Shown in pieces: positions 1-11,131 of a stretch of 64,000 nt of DNA; the stretch's first letter is position 1; the number at the start of each line of letters is the position of its first letter. The position numbers were made by a program, and so were the translations under genes. The notes beneath the pieces were generated by a model. The model was not told the origin of the DNA and made no database searches. It was given only the letters and a program-made list of their open reading frames with translations. The stretch covers positions 1-64,000 of the forward strand of contig JAIRVG010000038.1 in the NCBI GenBank assembly GCA_031253995.1, written 5' to 3'. This DNA is from Paucimonas sp. (GTDB lineage: Bacteria; Pseudomonadota; Gammaproteobacteria; Pseudomonadales; Pseudomonadaceae).

Positions 1-140
1 GTGCAATTCCGGTGGAAACCGACGAAGCCTGGGCGGGTATTTGCACGGCTGAGCCGTGTCAAGGAATACCAACCGAAGGCGATTCGAGGTTGTCCAGCAC
101 CATAGAATCTCCCACAAGGTCTGCGCCGCTCTTGCGTGCG
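1..140. other. Window edge, no gene assigned
   Basis: Frames 1 and 3 on the plus strand stay open from the first base, to about 105 and 198 respectively, but neither translation is recognisable. A short hairpin (6-bp stem, 3-nt loop) lies at 44-58 and has no T-run. The stretch may hold the end of a gene to the left or be plain intergenic DNA downstream of crc. Confidence 0.3.
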
Positions 141-148
141 ACGCCATA

Positions 149-180
149 CCTGTGGGGGCGGGTTTACCCGCGAATGGGCT
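149..180. repeat. REP element downstream of crc
   Basis: This is a single P. putida-type REP palindrome, with core GCGGGTTTACCCGC preceded by CTGTGGGGG. It lies just past the crc stop codon. The same core recurs at least ten times between genes in this window. Confidence 0.8.
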
Positions 181-201
181 GCTGCTAGGCAGCCCCATGC
201 T

Positions 202-981
202 TTAGATGGTCAGCGTCCAGTCGTAGTCCACGATCAGTGGGGCATGCTGGGAGAACCGCGGCTGGCGCGGCAGGCGGGCATTACGCACGAAGCGACGCAG
301 GCCTGGGGTGAGGATCTGGTAATCGAACCGGTAACCCAGGTTGAGCATTTCGGCCTGCTCGTTGTCCGGCCACCAGCTGTACTGGTCGCCTTCGCGGCTG
401 ACTTCGCGCAGGGCGTCGACGTAACCCATGTCGCCAACGATTGCGTCCATCCACGCACGCTCCGGCGGCAGGAAGCCTGGCGACTGCTGGCTGTCGCGCC
501 AGTTCTTGATGTCGAGCTTCTGCTGCGCCACGTACAGCGAGCCGCAGTAGATGTACTCGCGACGCTTGCGACGCTGCTTGTCCAGGTAGCGTGCGAAGTC
601 GTCCATCAACTTGAACTTCTGGTTCAAGTCCTCGTCGCCGTTCATGCCCGAAGGCAGCAGCAGGGTGGCAATACTTACCTTGTCGAAATCCGCTTGCAGG
701 TAACGCCCGTAACGGTCGGCTGTCTCGAAGCCCAGGCCGGTGATGACTGCCTTGGGCTGCATCCGCGAGTACAGTGCCACGCCACCTTGGGCTGGCACCT
801 CCGCGTCGCAGGCGTAAAGGAAATAGCCATCGAGCTGGAAAGCTGGGTCGTCGAGTTCAAAGGCCGAGGCGCGGGTATCCTGAAGGCAGATGACGTCGGC
901 ATTCTGGGCTTGCAGCCAGCTGAGCAATCCACGCTCGGCCGCAGCCTGAATGCCATTTACGTTCACACTGATGATCCGCAT
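202..981 (-). CDS. crc: Catabolite repression control protein Crc
   Basis: Crc is the partner of Hfq in translational repression of catabolic mRNAs (carbon catabolite repression in Pseudomonas). The 259-residue protein has the exonuclease III/EEP fold, but its catalytic residues are changed. Where ExoIII has LQE it reads LQD (residues 33-35); where ExoIII has CGDMN it reads CGSLY (146-150); and near the C-terminus SDHAP has become SQHAP (244-248). This fits the known lack of nuclease activity of Crc. I chose the start at MRIISVNVNG; an ATG four codons upstream is also open. The gene is divergent from pyrE, the conserved Pseudomonas arrangement. Confidence 0.96.
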   Translation of the reverse strand: MRIISVNVNGIQAAAERGLLSWLQAQNADVICLQDTRASAFELDDPAFQLDGYFLYACDAEVPAQGGVALYSRMQPKAVITGLGFETADRYGRYLQADFDKVSIATLLLPSGMNGDEDLNQKFKLMDDFARYLDKQRRKRREYIYCGSLYVAQQKLDIKNWRDSQQSPGFLPPERAWMDAIVGDMGYVDALREVSREGDQYSWWPDNEQAEMLNLGYRFDYQILTPGLRRFVRNARLPRQPRFSQHAPLIVDYDWTLTI

Positions 982-1061
982 AAATGGCCCCAAAAATCTC
1001 GTGCGTGTATGATACCCGAGCTCAACTCATTTAGCTAAATCCGTGGTGTCTGGGACTCTTC

Positions 1062-1703
1062 ATGCAGCCGTATCAGCGCGACTTCATTCGTTTTGCCATC
1101 GATCGCGGGGTTCTGCGCTTCGGTGAGTTCACCCTGAAATCGGGGCGTACCAGCCCGTACTTCTTCAATGCCGGCCTGTTCAATACCGGCTCTGCACTGG
1201 CGCAACTGGGGCGTTGCTACGCGGCGGCCATCGTCGACAGCAAGATCCCGTTCGACGTGCTGTTCGGCCCTGCCTACAAGGGTATTCCCCTGGCGGCAGC
1301 CACTGCCGTGGCCCTGGCCGAGCAACACCAGCTCGATGTGCCATGGTGCTTCAACCGCAAGGAAGCCAAGGATCACGGCGAAGGCGGCAGCCTGGTCGGT
1401 GCTCCCCTGGCCGGTGACGTGCTGATCATCGACGACGTGATCACCGCTGGCACCGCCATTCGCGAAGTGATGCAGATCATCAACGCCCAGCAGGCCAAGG
1501 CCGCTGGCGTTCTGATCGCCCTGAACCGCGAAGAGCGTGGCAATGGCGAGCTGTCGGCGATCCAGGAAGTCGAGCGCGACTTCGGCATCCCGGTCGTCAG
1601 CATCGTTTCGCTGACCCAGGTGCTGGAGTTCCTGGCCGACGATCCACAGCTCAAGCAGCACCTGCCAGCGGTCGAAGCCTATCGGGCCCAGTACGGGATC
1701 TGA
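1062..1703 (+). CDS. pyrE: Orotate phosphoribosyltransferase
   Basis: Converts orotate and PRPP to orotidine 5'-phosphate in cytoplasmic UMP synthesis. The 213-residue length is normal for the family. The PRPP-binding motif [13 protein letters not shown] lies at residues 120-132, and the upstream KGIPLA loop is at 73-78. It starts about 80 bp from the divergent crc start and is followed by a strong terminator at 1721-1756, so it is probably monocistronic. Confidence 0.97.
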
Positions 1704-1720
1704 TTCGCGCGTTGAAAATG

Positions 1721-1756
1721 AAAAAGGCGACCTTCGTGAGAGGGTCGCCTTTTTTA
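1721..1756. terminator. Bidirectional intrinsic terminator after pyrE
   Basis: An AAAAAGGCGACC stem pairs with GGGTCGCCTTTTTT across a short loop, with A-run and T-run on opposite sides. It can stop pyrE from the left and the DUF799 lipoprotein operon from the right. Confidence 0.88.
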
Positions 1757-1808
1757 TGCTGGCTATTCAGGCCTCATTCGCGCCGAACTGCCGCGATGCT
1801 GGCTACGC

Positions 1809-2468
1809 TCAGTCCGTGCCGTACTTCGGCGAACGGGGGCCGTAGAGGATCCCGCCATTGGGCTGGGGTGTGAGCAGTCGAGTGCTGGTCATGCCTGCGA
1901 TCGGGTAACCCGCATCATCTTGTACGTTGCTGATGATCTGGTTGATAGCGGCGGTGACCAGCATGCCGATCAGACCCCCTTGGTTCTGCCGACCCTCTTC
2001 GCTCGAGGCGCTGGCGCTACCCGTCCACAAGGTTGTTCCGCTTTTGAGATCCACCAGTTTGGCGCTGGCGGTGACGACAGTTGCGCTGCTGAGCACCATG
2101 TAGCGAGTACCGTAGTCGCTGACGGTGACATACAGGCCTGCATCCGCGCCAAAGATCTCATGCAGCTTGTTGGTCGGCAGTTGGTGGATATCGGAGGGTG
2201 TGCTCAGGCCGTTCTGGCGGAATGTCTCGTCCACCAGTGCCACGGGCATCACATAGTAGCCGGCCTCGGCCAGTGGATAGGTCACCTGGGACAGCATGCT
2301 GTAGGTGGCTTTGACGTCCGGCGACTCGTTCAGCGGTGGCAGGATCAAGATGGATTTGGGGCGGCTTTGCTTGTACGCCGTATAGTCGATGGTCTTGCGT
2401 TCGGCGCAGCCGGTCAGCAAGGCCAGCACGCAGACACTCGCGAGCAGTTGGGTGAGGCGTCTGGTCAT
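1809..2468 (-). CDS. DUF799 (GNA1162-like) lipoprotein
   Basis: A 219-residue secreted lipoprotein. The signal peptide ends in the lipobox LLTGC, with acylated Cys21. The mature part looks like the DUF799 family, which includes Neisseria GNA1162: SILILPPLNESPDVKATYS near the N-terminus, then TLWTGSASASS. It is the last gene of a three-lipoprotein operon and overlaps the DUF4810 gene by 4 bp, suggesting translational coupling. The biochemical function of the family is not established; a role at the outer membrane together with the CsgG-like partner is inference. Confidence 0.85.
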   Translation of the reverse strand: MTRRLTQLLASVCVLALLTGCAERKTIDYTAYKQSRPKSILILPPLNESPDVKATYSMLSQVTYPLAEAGYYVMPVALVDETFRQNGLSTPSDIHQLPTNKLHEIFGADAGLYVTVSDYGTRYMVLSSATVVTASAKLVDLKSGTTLWTGSASASSEEGRQNQGGLIGMLVTAAINQIISNVQDDAGYPIAGMTSTRLLTPQPNGGILYGPRSPKYGTD

Positions 2469-2836
2469 TGCTTGTCCCTTTTGCTGGCGTTGTTCATCAG
2501 AAAGTCCATGTAGGCTGCCGACTCAGGAAACAGGGCTTTTTCTGTGCGCAGCTGCTGAATCATCTGGTCATCTTTACCCAGGCCGGCATACAGCAGGCCC
2601 AGTTGAGCGTGGTAGCCCGGAGGCACGCTGCCATTCTTGGCTTTGATCTTTTCCAGGTCGCGTTCCAGGGCAATGGCCTGCTCCTCTTTCGAGGACTCAC
2701 CTTTGAAGTACTCATATACCTGGGGCTGGTAGCTCTCCCATTGATACATGGGCTTTTGCCCGCTGCAGCCGGCCAGCAGGGTGCAGCCAAGCAAGAGCGC
2801 GGCGCCAGCGCGCCAGGCTGAGAGTGGGGTCGTCAT
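2465..2836 (-). CDS. DUF4810 lipoprotein
   Basis: A 123-residue lipoprotein with lipobox LLAGC (Cys24), followed by a short helical domain. The sequence MYQWESYQPQVYEYFKGES, then helical segments ending in AYMDFLMNNA, matches the DUF4810 pattern. It is the middle gene of the operon: 26 bp downstream of the CsgG-like gene and overlapping the DUF799 gene. TPR-like helices would fit a periplasmic adaptor, but no function is known. Confidence 0.8.
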   Translation of the reverse strand: MTTPLSAWRAGAALLLGCTLLAGCSGQKPMYQWESYQPQVYEYFKGESSKEEQAIALERDLEKIKAKNGSVPPGYHAQLGLLYAGLGKDDQMIQQLRTEKALFPESAAYMDFLMNNASKRDKQ

Positions 2837-2862
2837 GTCACTGTCTTCCTTGTCCTATGCAC

Positions 2863-3543
2863 TTACTGTGCTTGTGGCTTCCATTGGCCGCTTTCCACGG
2901 CATTGACCAGTTTGTTCACGGCTTCGCGCATGGCCAGGTCGAGGACCTTTCCATTGAGGGTGGAGTCATAGCTGGCGGTGCCGCCGAAGCCGATGATCTC
3001 GCGGTTGGAGAGTGCATATTCGCCTGCACCCTGGCTCGAATAGACCACCTCGGAGGTACTGATGTTGACGATGTTCAGTGCAACCTTGGCGTAGGCGATC
3101 TGGGTCTTGCCGCGCCCCAGGATGCCGAACAGCTGGTGATCGCCGACCTCTTTGCGACCGAACTCGGTTACATCGCCTGTCAGCACGTAGTCGGCGCCTT
3201 TGAGACGCTGGGCTTGGCCCTTGATCGCCGCTTCTTGCTGGATCTCGCCCATATTGTCGCGGTCGAGCACATTGAAGCGATTGGTCTGCTGCAAATGGGT
3301 GATCAGGATGGTTTTGGCTTGGCCGCCCAAGCGGTCAACGCCGTCGGAGAAGATGCCGCGCATGTAGCTGGAGCGATTGTCGAATTTACCCACGGCGATC
3401 GGCGCCCGAAGGCCGCTGTAAGGACGATTGACGCTTTCTACCTGCTGCACGGCAACTGCCGTGGAGGTTTCGGTTGCGCAGCCGGAAAGGGACCCGATAG
3501 CCAGAGCGGCTACCAGCACGAGTCCTTGTGATGCGTATTTCAC
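2863..3543 (-). CDS. CsgG/HfaB-family lipoprotein
   Basis: A 226-residue lipoprotein with lipobox SLSGC (Cys22). The CsgG-like domain covers most of the mature protein: APIAVGKFDNRSSYMRG, then FNVLDRDNMGEIQQE, ADYVLTGDVTEFGRK and SQGAGEYALSNREIIGFGG. CsgG forms the outer-membrane curli pore and HfaB a holdfast anchor. No curli subunit genes (csgA, csgB) lie nearby, so a curli function is not supported. It is the first gene of the three-lipoprotein operon. Confidence 0.85.
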   Translation of the reverse strand: MKYASQGLVLVAALAIGSLSGCATETSTAVAVQQVESVNRPYSGLRAPIAVGKFDNRSSYMRGIFSDGVDRLGGQAKTILITHLQQTNRFNVLDRDNMGEIQQEAAIKGQAQRLKGADYVLTGDVTEFGRKEVGDHQLFGILGRGKTQIAYAKVALNIVNISTSEVVYSSQGAGEYALSNREIIGFGGTASYDSTLNGKVLDLAMREAVNKLVNAVESGQWKPQAQ

Positions 3544-3658
3544 GCGATATCTCCATTAGAAAGTAAAACGATGGCGCTATGCTATTACCTTTTCGGCGCC
3601 AAGCAGAATAACTTTATGTGCGGCGGGAGCTTAAAGCGCGGGTGCGGTGAGGATGAAT

Positions 3659-3690
3659 AAAAAAAGGCGACCCTAGAGGTCGCCTTTTTC
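3659..3690. terminator. Terminator 3' of argB
   Basis: A GGCGACC/GGTCGCC stem has A-run and T-run on its two flanks, so it works in both directions. It ends the minus-strand coaBC-dut-algC-argB operon. Confidence 0.85.
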
Positions 3691-3736
3691 CGTAAATCGA
3701 CGCCAGATGGTAAGAGCCATCTGACAGACCAAGTGG

Positions 3737-6071
<2,335 letters not shown>

Positions 6072-6181
6072 CTCTGGGTGCTCCAATAATCAAAGGCTTC
6101 TGGGCAGGCGCAAACTGAACGCTTGGACGGTGCTTTGGCCAGAGAGTTCGCCATCCATGGCCCAACGGTCGTCAAGCGGGC

Positions 6182-6637
6182 TCAGTGGCTGCCGGAGTGA
6201 CCGAAGCCGCCAGCTCCGCGCTGGCTCTCGTCGAAGGACTCGACGATGTCGAAATGCGCCTGCACCACAGGCACCAGCACCAGCTGCGCGATGCGCTCGC
6301 CGATAGCGATGGTGAATGGCGTCTGGCCCCGGTTCCAGCAGGAGACCATCAACTCGCCCTGGTAGTCCGAGTCGATCAGGCCGACCAGGTTGCCCAGCAC
6401 GATGCCGTGCTTGTGACCCAGGCCCGAGCGCGGAAGGATCATGGCGGCCAGGCCCGGGTCGCCGATGTACACCGACAGGCCGGTAGGAATCAGCAGGGTC
6501 TGGCCAGGTTCCAGGACGGTGTCTTCCTTGAGCATGGCGCGCAGGTCCAGGCCGGCGGAGCCGGGGGTGGCATACTGCGGGAGAGGGAATTCGTTGCCCA
6601 GGCGGGCGTCGAGAATCTTGGCTTGAAGAGCGTGCAT
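6182..6637 (-). CDS. dut: dUTP diphosphatase
   Basis: Hydrolyses dUTP to dUMP and pyrophosphate, keeping uracil out of DNA and feeding dTMP synthesis. The 151-residue trimeric-type enzyme shows the conserved motifs [31 protein letters not shown] and the C-terminal arm [10 protein letters not shown]. It starts only 5 bp after the coaBC stop codon, so it is co-transcribed. Confidence 0.96.
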   Translation of the reverse strand: MHALQAKILDARLGNEFPLPQYATPGSAGLDLRAMLKEDTVLEPGQTLLIPTGLSVYIGDPGLAAMILPRSGLGHKHGIVLGNLVGLIDSDYQGELMVSCWNRGQTPFTIAIGERIAQLVLVPVVQAHFDIVESFDESQRGAGGFGHSGSH

Positions 6638-6642
6638 GTAAC

Positions 6643-7854
6643 TTATTGAACCTGGTTGAGCCGTTCGGCGATGAAGGCGACCAACTGCCGGGCGATCTTG
6701 CCCTTGCTAGTCTGCGCGAAGAGGGTCTGGTGCTGCTGGCGGTCGATGACGGTCAGGGCGTTTTCCTCGCTGTTGAAGCCGATGCTGGGGTTGGCCACAT
6801 CATTGGCGACAATCAGATCGAGGTTCTTGTCCTTGAGCTTGCGCGTGGCGTAATCGAGCAGATGTTCGGTCTCGGCGGCGAAGCCGACGCTGAACGGACG
6901 GTCGGTGCGCCCTGCGATGGTCGCAAGGATATCCGGATTGCGCACCATCTGCAGCAGCATGCCGTCGCCGGTCGTAGGGTCTTTCTTGAGTTTTTGCGGG
7001 GCAACGACTTCTGGGCGGTAGTCCGCGACCGCTGCCGAGGCGATGAACAGGTCGCAGGGCATGGCCGCTTCGCAGGCCGCGAGCATGTCCCGCGCGCTCA
7101 CCACGTCGATCCGGTTGACGCGATCGGGTGTCGGCAGGTGCACGGGGCCTGTGACCAGGGTTACCCGAGCCCCGGCTTCGGCGGCCGCCTCAGCCAGGGC
7201 GAAGCCCATCTTTCCGGAGCTATGATTGGTGATGTAGCGCACCGGGTCGATGTTTTCCTGGGTCGGGCCGGCGGTTATCAGCACGTGCTTGCCGGTCAGT
7301 GACTGGCGTTTGAAACTTTCGGCGGCGCACCAGGCGAGATCCGTGGCTTCGAGCATGCGGCCGAGGCCTACGTCGCCACAGGCCTGGCTGCCGGAGGCCG
7401 GGCCGAACACCTGGATGCCGCGGCTCTTGAGCAGTTCGAGGTTGGCCTGGGTGGCCGGGTCGCGCCACATGGCCTGGTTCATGGCTGGCGCCACGGCGAC
7501 GGTGGCATCGGTAGCCAGTACCAGGGTGGTCAGCAGGTCATCGGCCATGCCTTGTGCCAGGCGTGCCATGAGATCGGCGGTGGCTGGGGCGATCAGCACC
7601 AGGTCGGCCCACTTGGCCAGTTCGATGTGCCCCATCGCAGCTTCCGCGGCGGGGTCGAGCAGATCCATGTGCACCGGGTGGCCGGACAGTGCCTGCAGGG
7701 TCAGTGGCGTGATGAACTCGGCACCACCGCGGGTCATGACGACGCGCACCTGCGCGCCGTGTTCCAGGAGTCGGCGAATCAGCTCGGCGCTCTTGTAGGC
7801 GGCGATGCCGCCACCCACGCCGAGAACGATGCGCTTGCGATACAGCCGCTGCAT
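6643..7854 (-). CDS. coaBC: Bifunctional phosphopantothenoylcysteine synthetase/decarboxylase
   Basis: Carries out two steps of coenzyme A synthesis: joining 4'-phosphopantothenate to cysteine, then decarboxylating the product. The 403-residue protein has the FMN-dependent CoaC domain first ([24 protein letters not shown] near residue 155) and the CoaB domain second ([18 protein letters not shown], then NHSSGKMG). I chose [10 protein letters not shown] as the start; the frame is open 21 codons further up without family similarity. First gene of coaBC-dut-algC-argB, divergent from radC. Confidence 0.96.
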   Translation of the reverse strand: MQRLYRKRIVLGVGGGIAAYKSAELIRRLLEHGAQVRVVMTRGGAEFITPLTLQALSGHPVHMDLLDPAAEAAMGHIELAKWADLVLIAPATADLMARLAQGMADDLLTTLVLATDATVAVAPAMNQAMWRDPATQANLELLKSRGIQVFGPASGSQACGDVGLGRMLEATDLAWCAAESFKRQSLTGKHVLITAGPTQENIDPVRYITNHSSGKMGFALAEAAAEAGARVTLVTGPVHLPTPDRVNRIDVVSARDMLAACEAAMPCDLFIASAAVADYRPEVVAPQKLKKDPTTGDGMLLQMVRNPDILATIAGRTDRPFSVGFAAETEHLLDYATRKLKDKNLDLIVANDVANPSIGFNSEENALTVIDRQQHQTLFAQTSKGKIARQLVAFIAERLNQVQ

Positions 7855-7979
7855 AGGCTTGCCTTTTTCCAGTGAAAGCGGGCGACGACTACTGCTGCCT
7901 GCGGCAGATCGTCGCATCTACGGAGCGGGATAGATTAACACAGGGCCTAAACGCACCGCAGTAACACGCAAGGAGGGGT

Positions 7980-8660
7980 ATGAACATCAGGGAATGGCCA
8001 GCGGACGAGCGGCCACGGGAGAAGCTGTTGCAGCGCGGTGCGGCCGTGCTGTCGGACGCTGAATTGCTCGCTGTGCTGCTGGGCTCGGGAGTTGCCGGGC
8101 GAAATGTGCTGGACCTGTCGCGGGGGCTTTTGATGCGCTTCGGCGGACTCAGGCAGTTTCTCGAGGCAGACCGCGATGCCGTGCTGCGCGAACCGGGCCT
8201 GGGGCTGGTGAAATATGCGCAGTTGCAAGCGTTGCTGGAGATCGGCAGACGTTATCTGGATGAATCCATCTCCCGTGAAGCCGTTCTGGAGAATCCGGCG
8301 TCTGTGCGGCGTTATCTGAAGTCCAGGCTGCGTCACGAAGCTAGCGAAGTGTTCGGCTGTCTGTTTCTGGACACCAAGCACAGGCCGCTGGCGTTCGAGG
8401 TCCTGTTCAGGGGGACGATCAACCGGGCGAGCGTCTACCCGCGTGAGGTGGTGCGGCGCTCGCTATTGCACAACGCCGCCGCCCTGATCCTGTGCCACAA
8501 CCATCCGTCAGGCCATAGCGAGCCCAGCGAGGATGACGTGCACATGACGCTGGTGCTCAAACGGGCATTGGCGTTGATCGATGTGCGGGTGCTCGATCAT
8601 GTCATCGTCGGGGACGGTGAGCCGCTGTCGATGGTCGAGCAGGGGTGTTTCGAGGCCTAA
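7980..8660 (+). CDS. radC: RadC-family JAB/MPN domain protein
   Basis: A 226-residue protein with an N-terminal helix-hairpin-helix region ([14 protein letters not shown]) and a C-terminal JAMM metalloprotease-like domain with [14 protein letters not shown]. The family was once linked to recombination repair, but its molecular activity is unclear. It is divergent from coaBC, as in other pseudomonads. Confidence 0.93.
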   Translation: MNIREWPADERPREKLLQRGAAVLSDAELLAVLLGSGVAGRNVLDLSRGLLMRFGGLRQFLEADRDAVLREPGLGLVKYAQLQALLEIGRRYLDESISREAVLENPASVRRYLKSRLRHEASEVFGCLFLDTKHRPLAFEVLFRGTINRASVYPREVVRRSLLHNAAALILCHNHPSGHSEPSEDDVHMTLVLKRALALIDVRVLDHVIVGDGEPLSMVEQGCFEA

Positions 8661-8680
8661 GGCTGCTTTATAGCCCGCGA

Positions 8681-8700
8681 TGGGGCGCAAAGCGCCCCGG
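8681..8700. terminator. GC hairpin between radC and the solute-binding protein gene
   Basis: GGGGCGC-AAA-GCGCCCC forms a perfect 7-bp stem between two convergent stop codons. It has no T-run, so intrinsic termination is uncertain. Confidence 0.5.
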
Positions 8701-8708
8701 CCAATGAC

Positions 8709-10298
8709 CTAACGCGTGACGGAAACCTTGCTGAAATCCAATCGTCCGAACGGGCTCACTTGGTAACCCTCCACACCCTGGCGCAGCAGCGTGGCTGCAG
8801 TCGGGTGGGCCAGTGGCAACCACAGTGCCTGCTGCTGGATCAGCGTCTGCGCCTGTTGATACAAACGGCTGCGCACGCTCTGGTCATTGGTGGTGCGACC
8901 GGCGCTGATCAGTTGATCCAGGCGGTTGTCGCAGAACCGCGCGAAGTTGGTGCCGGATTTGACCGCCGCACAGGAAAACTGCGGGCTGAGGAAGTTGTCC
9001 GGATCGCCGTTGTCGCCCGCCCAGCCCATGAACAGCAGGTCATGCTCGCCGGCCTTGGCACGGCGGATCAGCTCGCCCCATTCGATCACACGGATCTCGG
9101 CCTTGATGCCAATCTTCGCCAGGTCCGCCTGGAGCATCTGTGCGCCGAGGCTCGGGTTGGGATTGAGCAGGCTGCCTGAGGGGCGGGTCCAGATCGTCGT
9201 GGCAAAACCGTCCGCAAGCCCTGCCTTGGTCAACAGCGCCTTGGCTTTTTTAAGGTCCATGGCGTAGCCAGGCAAGTCCTTGGCGTAGCTCCAGGTGTTG
9301 GGCGGGTAGGGGCCATTGGCCGCGATGGCGGTGCCTTCGAACACGGCCTTGAGATAGGCGGACTTGTCGAAGGCCAGGTTGATGGCCTGGCGCACCTCGG
9401 ATTTGTCCAGCGGTGGGTGCTGGCTGTTGAGGGCGACGAACGCCGTCATGAACGCCGGGACACTTGCGGTCTTGAGATTACCGTCCTTGCCAGCTTCGGT
9501 GATATCCAACGGTTTGGGCGAAAGGGCCACCTGGCATTCGCCGCGCTTGAGCTTCTGCAGGCGTACGTTGGCGTCCGGGGTGATGGCGTAGATCAGCGGG
9601 TCAACCGCAGGTTTGCCTGCGAAATAGTCGGGGTTGGCGCGGTAGCGCACCACCGCGTCCTTCTGGAAGCGCTGGAACACGAACGGCCCGGTGCCGACTG
9701 GCTGGCTGTTGAGTTTTTCCGGGGTGCCGGCCTTGAGCAGCTTGTCGGCATATTCGGCGGAATAGATCGAAGCGAAGCCCATGCTCAGGGTGGCCAGGAA
9801 CGTGGCATCCGGGTGGGTCAGGGTGAAGCGTACGGTGTGCGGCTCCGGCGCCTCGATCAGTTTGATCAGGCTGGCCAACTGCAGCGATTGGGCATGCGGG
9901 TAGCCGCCGGGCGCCGTCTTGTGCCAGGCGTGGGCGGGGTAGAGCATGCGCTGGAAGCTGAACAGCACGTCGTCGGCGTCCAGCTCACGGCTGGGCTTGA
10001 ACCACGGCGTGGAGTGGAATTTCACGCCATTGCGCAGTTTGAAGTCGTAGATCAGGCCGTCATCGGACACTGTCCAGCTTTCCGCCACACTGGGCACCAC
10101 CTTGCCCTGGCTGGCATCGAATTCCACCAGGCGATTCATCAGCACATCGGCCGAGGCGTTGGTGGTGGTCAGCGAATTGTACTGGACCACGTCGAAGCCT
10201 TCGGGGCTGGCCTCGGTGCAGACGGAGAGGGGCGCCGCCTGGGCGAGGCCTGCGGCGAACAGGGAGGTGAACAACAATGAAAGGGCGGCGACACGCAT
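8709..10298 (-). CDS. Periplasmic peptide-type ABC solute-binding protein (DppA-like)
   Basis: A 529-residue family 5 extracellular solute-binding protein with a Sec signal peptide ending at AQAAP. It shows the typical segments LVEFDASQGKVVPSVAESW, YDFKLRNGVKFH, GTGPFVFQRF and VRQAINLAFDKSAYLKAVF. It should bind peptides or related ligands in the periplasm and pass them to a permease. No permease or ATPase gene is adjacent, so it is an orphan that probably shares a Dpp-type transporter encoded elsewhere. Ligand not predictable from sequence. Confidence 0.9.
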   Translation of the reverse strand: MRVAALSLLFTSLFAAGLAQAAPLSVCTEASPEGFDVVQYNSLTTTNASADVLMNRLVEFDASQGKVVPSVAESWTVSDDGLIYDFKLRNGVKFHSTPWFKPSRELDADDVLFSFQRMLYPAHAWHKTAPGGYPHAQSLQLASLIKLIEAPEPHTVRFTLTHPDATFLATLSMGFASIYSAEYADKLLKAGTPEKLNSQPVGTGPFVFQRFQKDAVVRYRANPDYFAGKPAVDPLIYAITPDANVRLQKLKRGECQVALSPKPLDITEAGKDGNLKTASVPAFMTAFVALNSQHPPLDKSEVRQAINLAFDKSAYLKAVFEGTAIAANGPYPPNTWSYAKDLPGYAMDLKKAKALLTKAGLADGFATTIWTRPSGSLLNPNPSLGAQMLQADLAKIGIKAEIRVIEWGELIRRAKAGEHDLLFMGWAGDNGDPDNFLSPQFSCAAVKSGTNFARFCDNRLDQLISAGRTTNDQSVRSRLYQQAQTLIQQQALWLPLAHPTAATLLRQGVEGYQVSPFGRLDFSKVSVTR

Positions 10299-10485
10299 GG
10301 TGGCTCCTTGGCTGATCCGTGGCCCATCTGGCTGTGCATTTGAATGAAACGTCCTACCCTAGTGTGCGCATTGATAAATGACCACCTTCTTTTTCGCTCA
10401 CCTGGCGACGAGCGGTCGACAGCACGCCAGCCTTGTCGCTATGCTGGCCGGGCGCGCTCGGCCCTATCAGGATGCGTATCTTCTG

Positions 10486-10514
10486 TTGTTGTGGTCGAGT
10501 CTTTCTGGTATAAA
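10486..10514 (+). promoter_or_regulatory. Sigma-70 promoter for rpmBG
   Basis: TTGTTG at 10486-10491 and TATAAA at 10509-10514 are separated by 17 bp. The site is about 150 bp upstream of rpmB and gives a long ribosomal-protein leader. Confidence 0.65.
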
Positions 10515-10617
10515 GCAGCGCTCTTTTCTAGGGGCACGGTCTGTCGCGCAAGCCGATTCGGTCGATAAGACCCCCGGAAACACGGCGCCTGGCGCCATAG
10601 ACTGAGAGATTAAGCGG

Positions 10618-10636
10618 CCAACCCATGCCGGGTTGG
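10618..10636 (+). promoter_or_regulatory. Hairpin in rpmB leader
   Basis: CCAACCC pairs with GGGTTGG across a 5-nt loop, about 25 bp before the rpmB start codon. It could serve autogenous control of the L28-L33 operon, which is inference only. Confidence 0.4.
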
Positions 10637-10661
10637 GCATGTGGTTTTAGAGGGCTGAGGC

Positions 10662-10898
10662 ATGTCGAGAGTCTGTCAAGTTACCGGTAAGGGTCCGGTA
10701 ACCGGGAACAACATTTCCCACGCAAACAACAAAACCCGTCGTCGTTTCCTGCCAAACCTGCAGCACCACCGTTTCTGGGTTGAGTCCGAGAAGCGCTTCG
10801 TGCGTCTGCGCGTTTCCGCCAAGGGCATGCGTATCATCGACAAGCGCGGTATCGATGCCGTTCTGGCCGACATCCGTCGTGCTGGCGCCAAGGTTTAA
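10662..10898 (+). CDS. rpmB: 50S ribosomal protein L28
   Basis: A 78-residue large-subunit protein beginning [12 protein letters not shown] and continuing [13 protein letters not shown], the L28 signature. It has a single cysteine, so it is the zinc-free form. It is co-transcribed with rpmG, 11 bp downstream. Confidence 0.98.
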   Translation: MSRVCQVTGKGPVTGNNISHANNKTRRRFLPNLQHHRFWVESEKRFVRLRVSAKGMRIIDKRGIDAVLADIRRAGAKV

Positions 10899-10909
10899 GG
10901 GAGAACATC

Positions 10910-11065
10910 ATGCGTGAATTGATCCGTCTGGTTTCGAGTGCCGGTACCGGCCACTTCTACACCACCGACAAGAACAAGCGCACCACTCCGGACAAGATCG
11001 AGATCAAGAAATACGATCCGGTCGTCCGCAAGCACGTGGTCTACAAGGAAGCCAAGATCAAGTAA
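10910..11065 (+). CDS. rpmG: 50S ribosomal protein L33
   Basis: A 51-residue large-subunit protein: [20 protein letters not shown], then [17 protein letters not shown]. It has no CXXC pairs, so it is the zinc-independent form. A GGGAGA site lies just upstream of the ATG. It is second in the rpmB-rpmG operon and followed by a strong terminator. Confidence 0.97.
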   Translation: MRELIRLVSSAGTGHFYTTDKNKRTTPDKIEIKKYDPVVRKHVVYKEAKIK

Positions 11066-11080
11066 TTGATCGGCGACCTG

Positions 11081-11116
11081 AAAAAAAACCCGCTTCCTCG
11101 GAAGCGGGTTTTTTTA
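11081..11116 (+). terminator. Intrinsic terminator of rpmBG
   Basis: AAACCCGCTTCC pairs with GGAAGCGGGTTT and is followed by a T-run. The A-run on the other side lets it also serve the minus-strand gene at 11132. Confidence 0.9.
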
Positions 11117-11131
11117 TGCCCGGCGTTCAGG

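Larger units (their letters stand above)
10299..10661. other. Intergenic region upstream of rpmB
   Basis: This 363-bp stretch between the divergent solute-binding protein gene and rpmB holds the rpmB promoter (10486-10514) and a leader hairpin (10618-10636). Short open frames here have no recognisable product and I do not call them genes. Confidence 0.6.

Noticed and set aside
202..981. Exodeoxyribonuclease III
   Set aside because: The fold is right, but catalytic residues are replaced (LQD, CGSLY, SQHAP) and the pyrE neighbour identifies it as Crc.
2863..3543. Curli secretion gene csgG
   Set aside because: The domain is CsgG-like, but no csgA, csgB, csgE or csgF neighbours are present and the partners are DUF4810 and DUF799 lipoproteins.
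10344..10605. Short plus-strand open frames upstream of rpmB
   Set aside because: They overlap the rpmB promoter, lack a ribosome-binding site and show no family resemblance.
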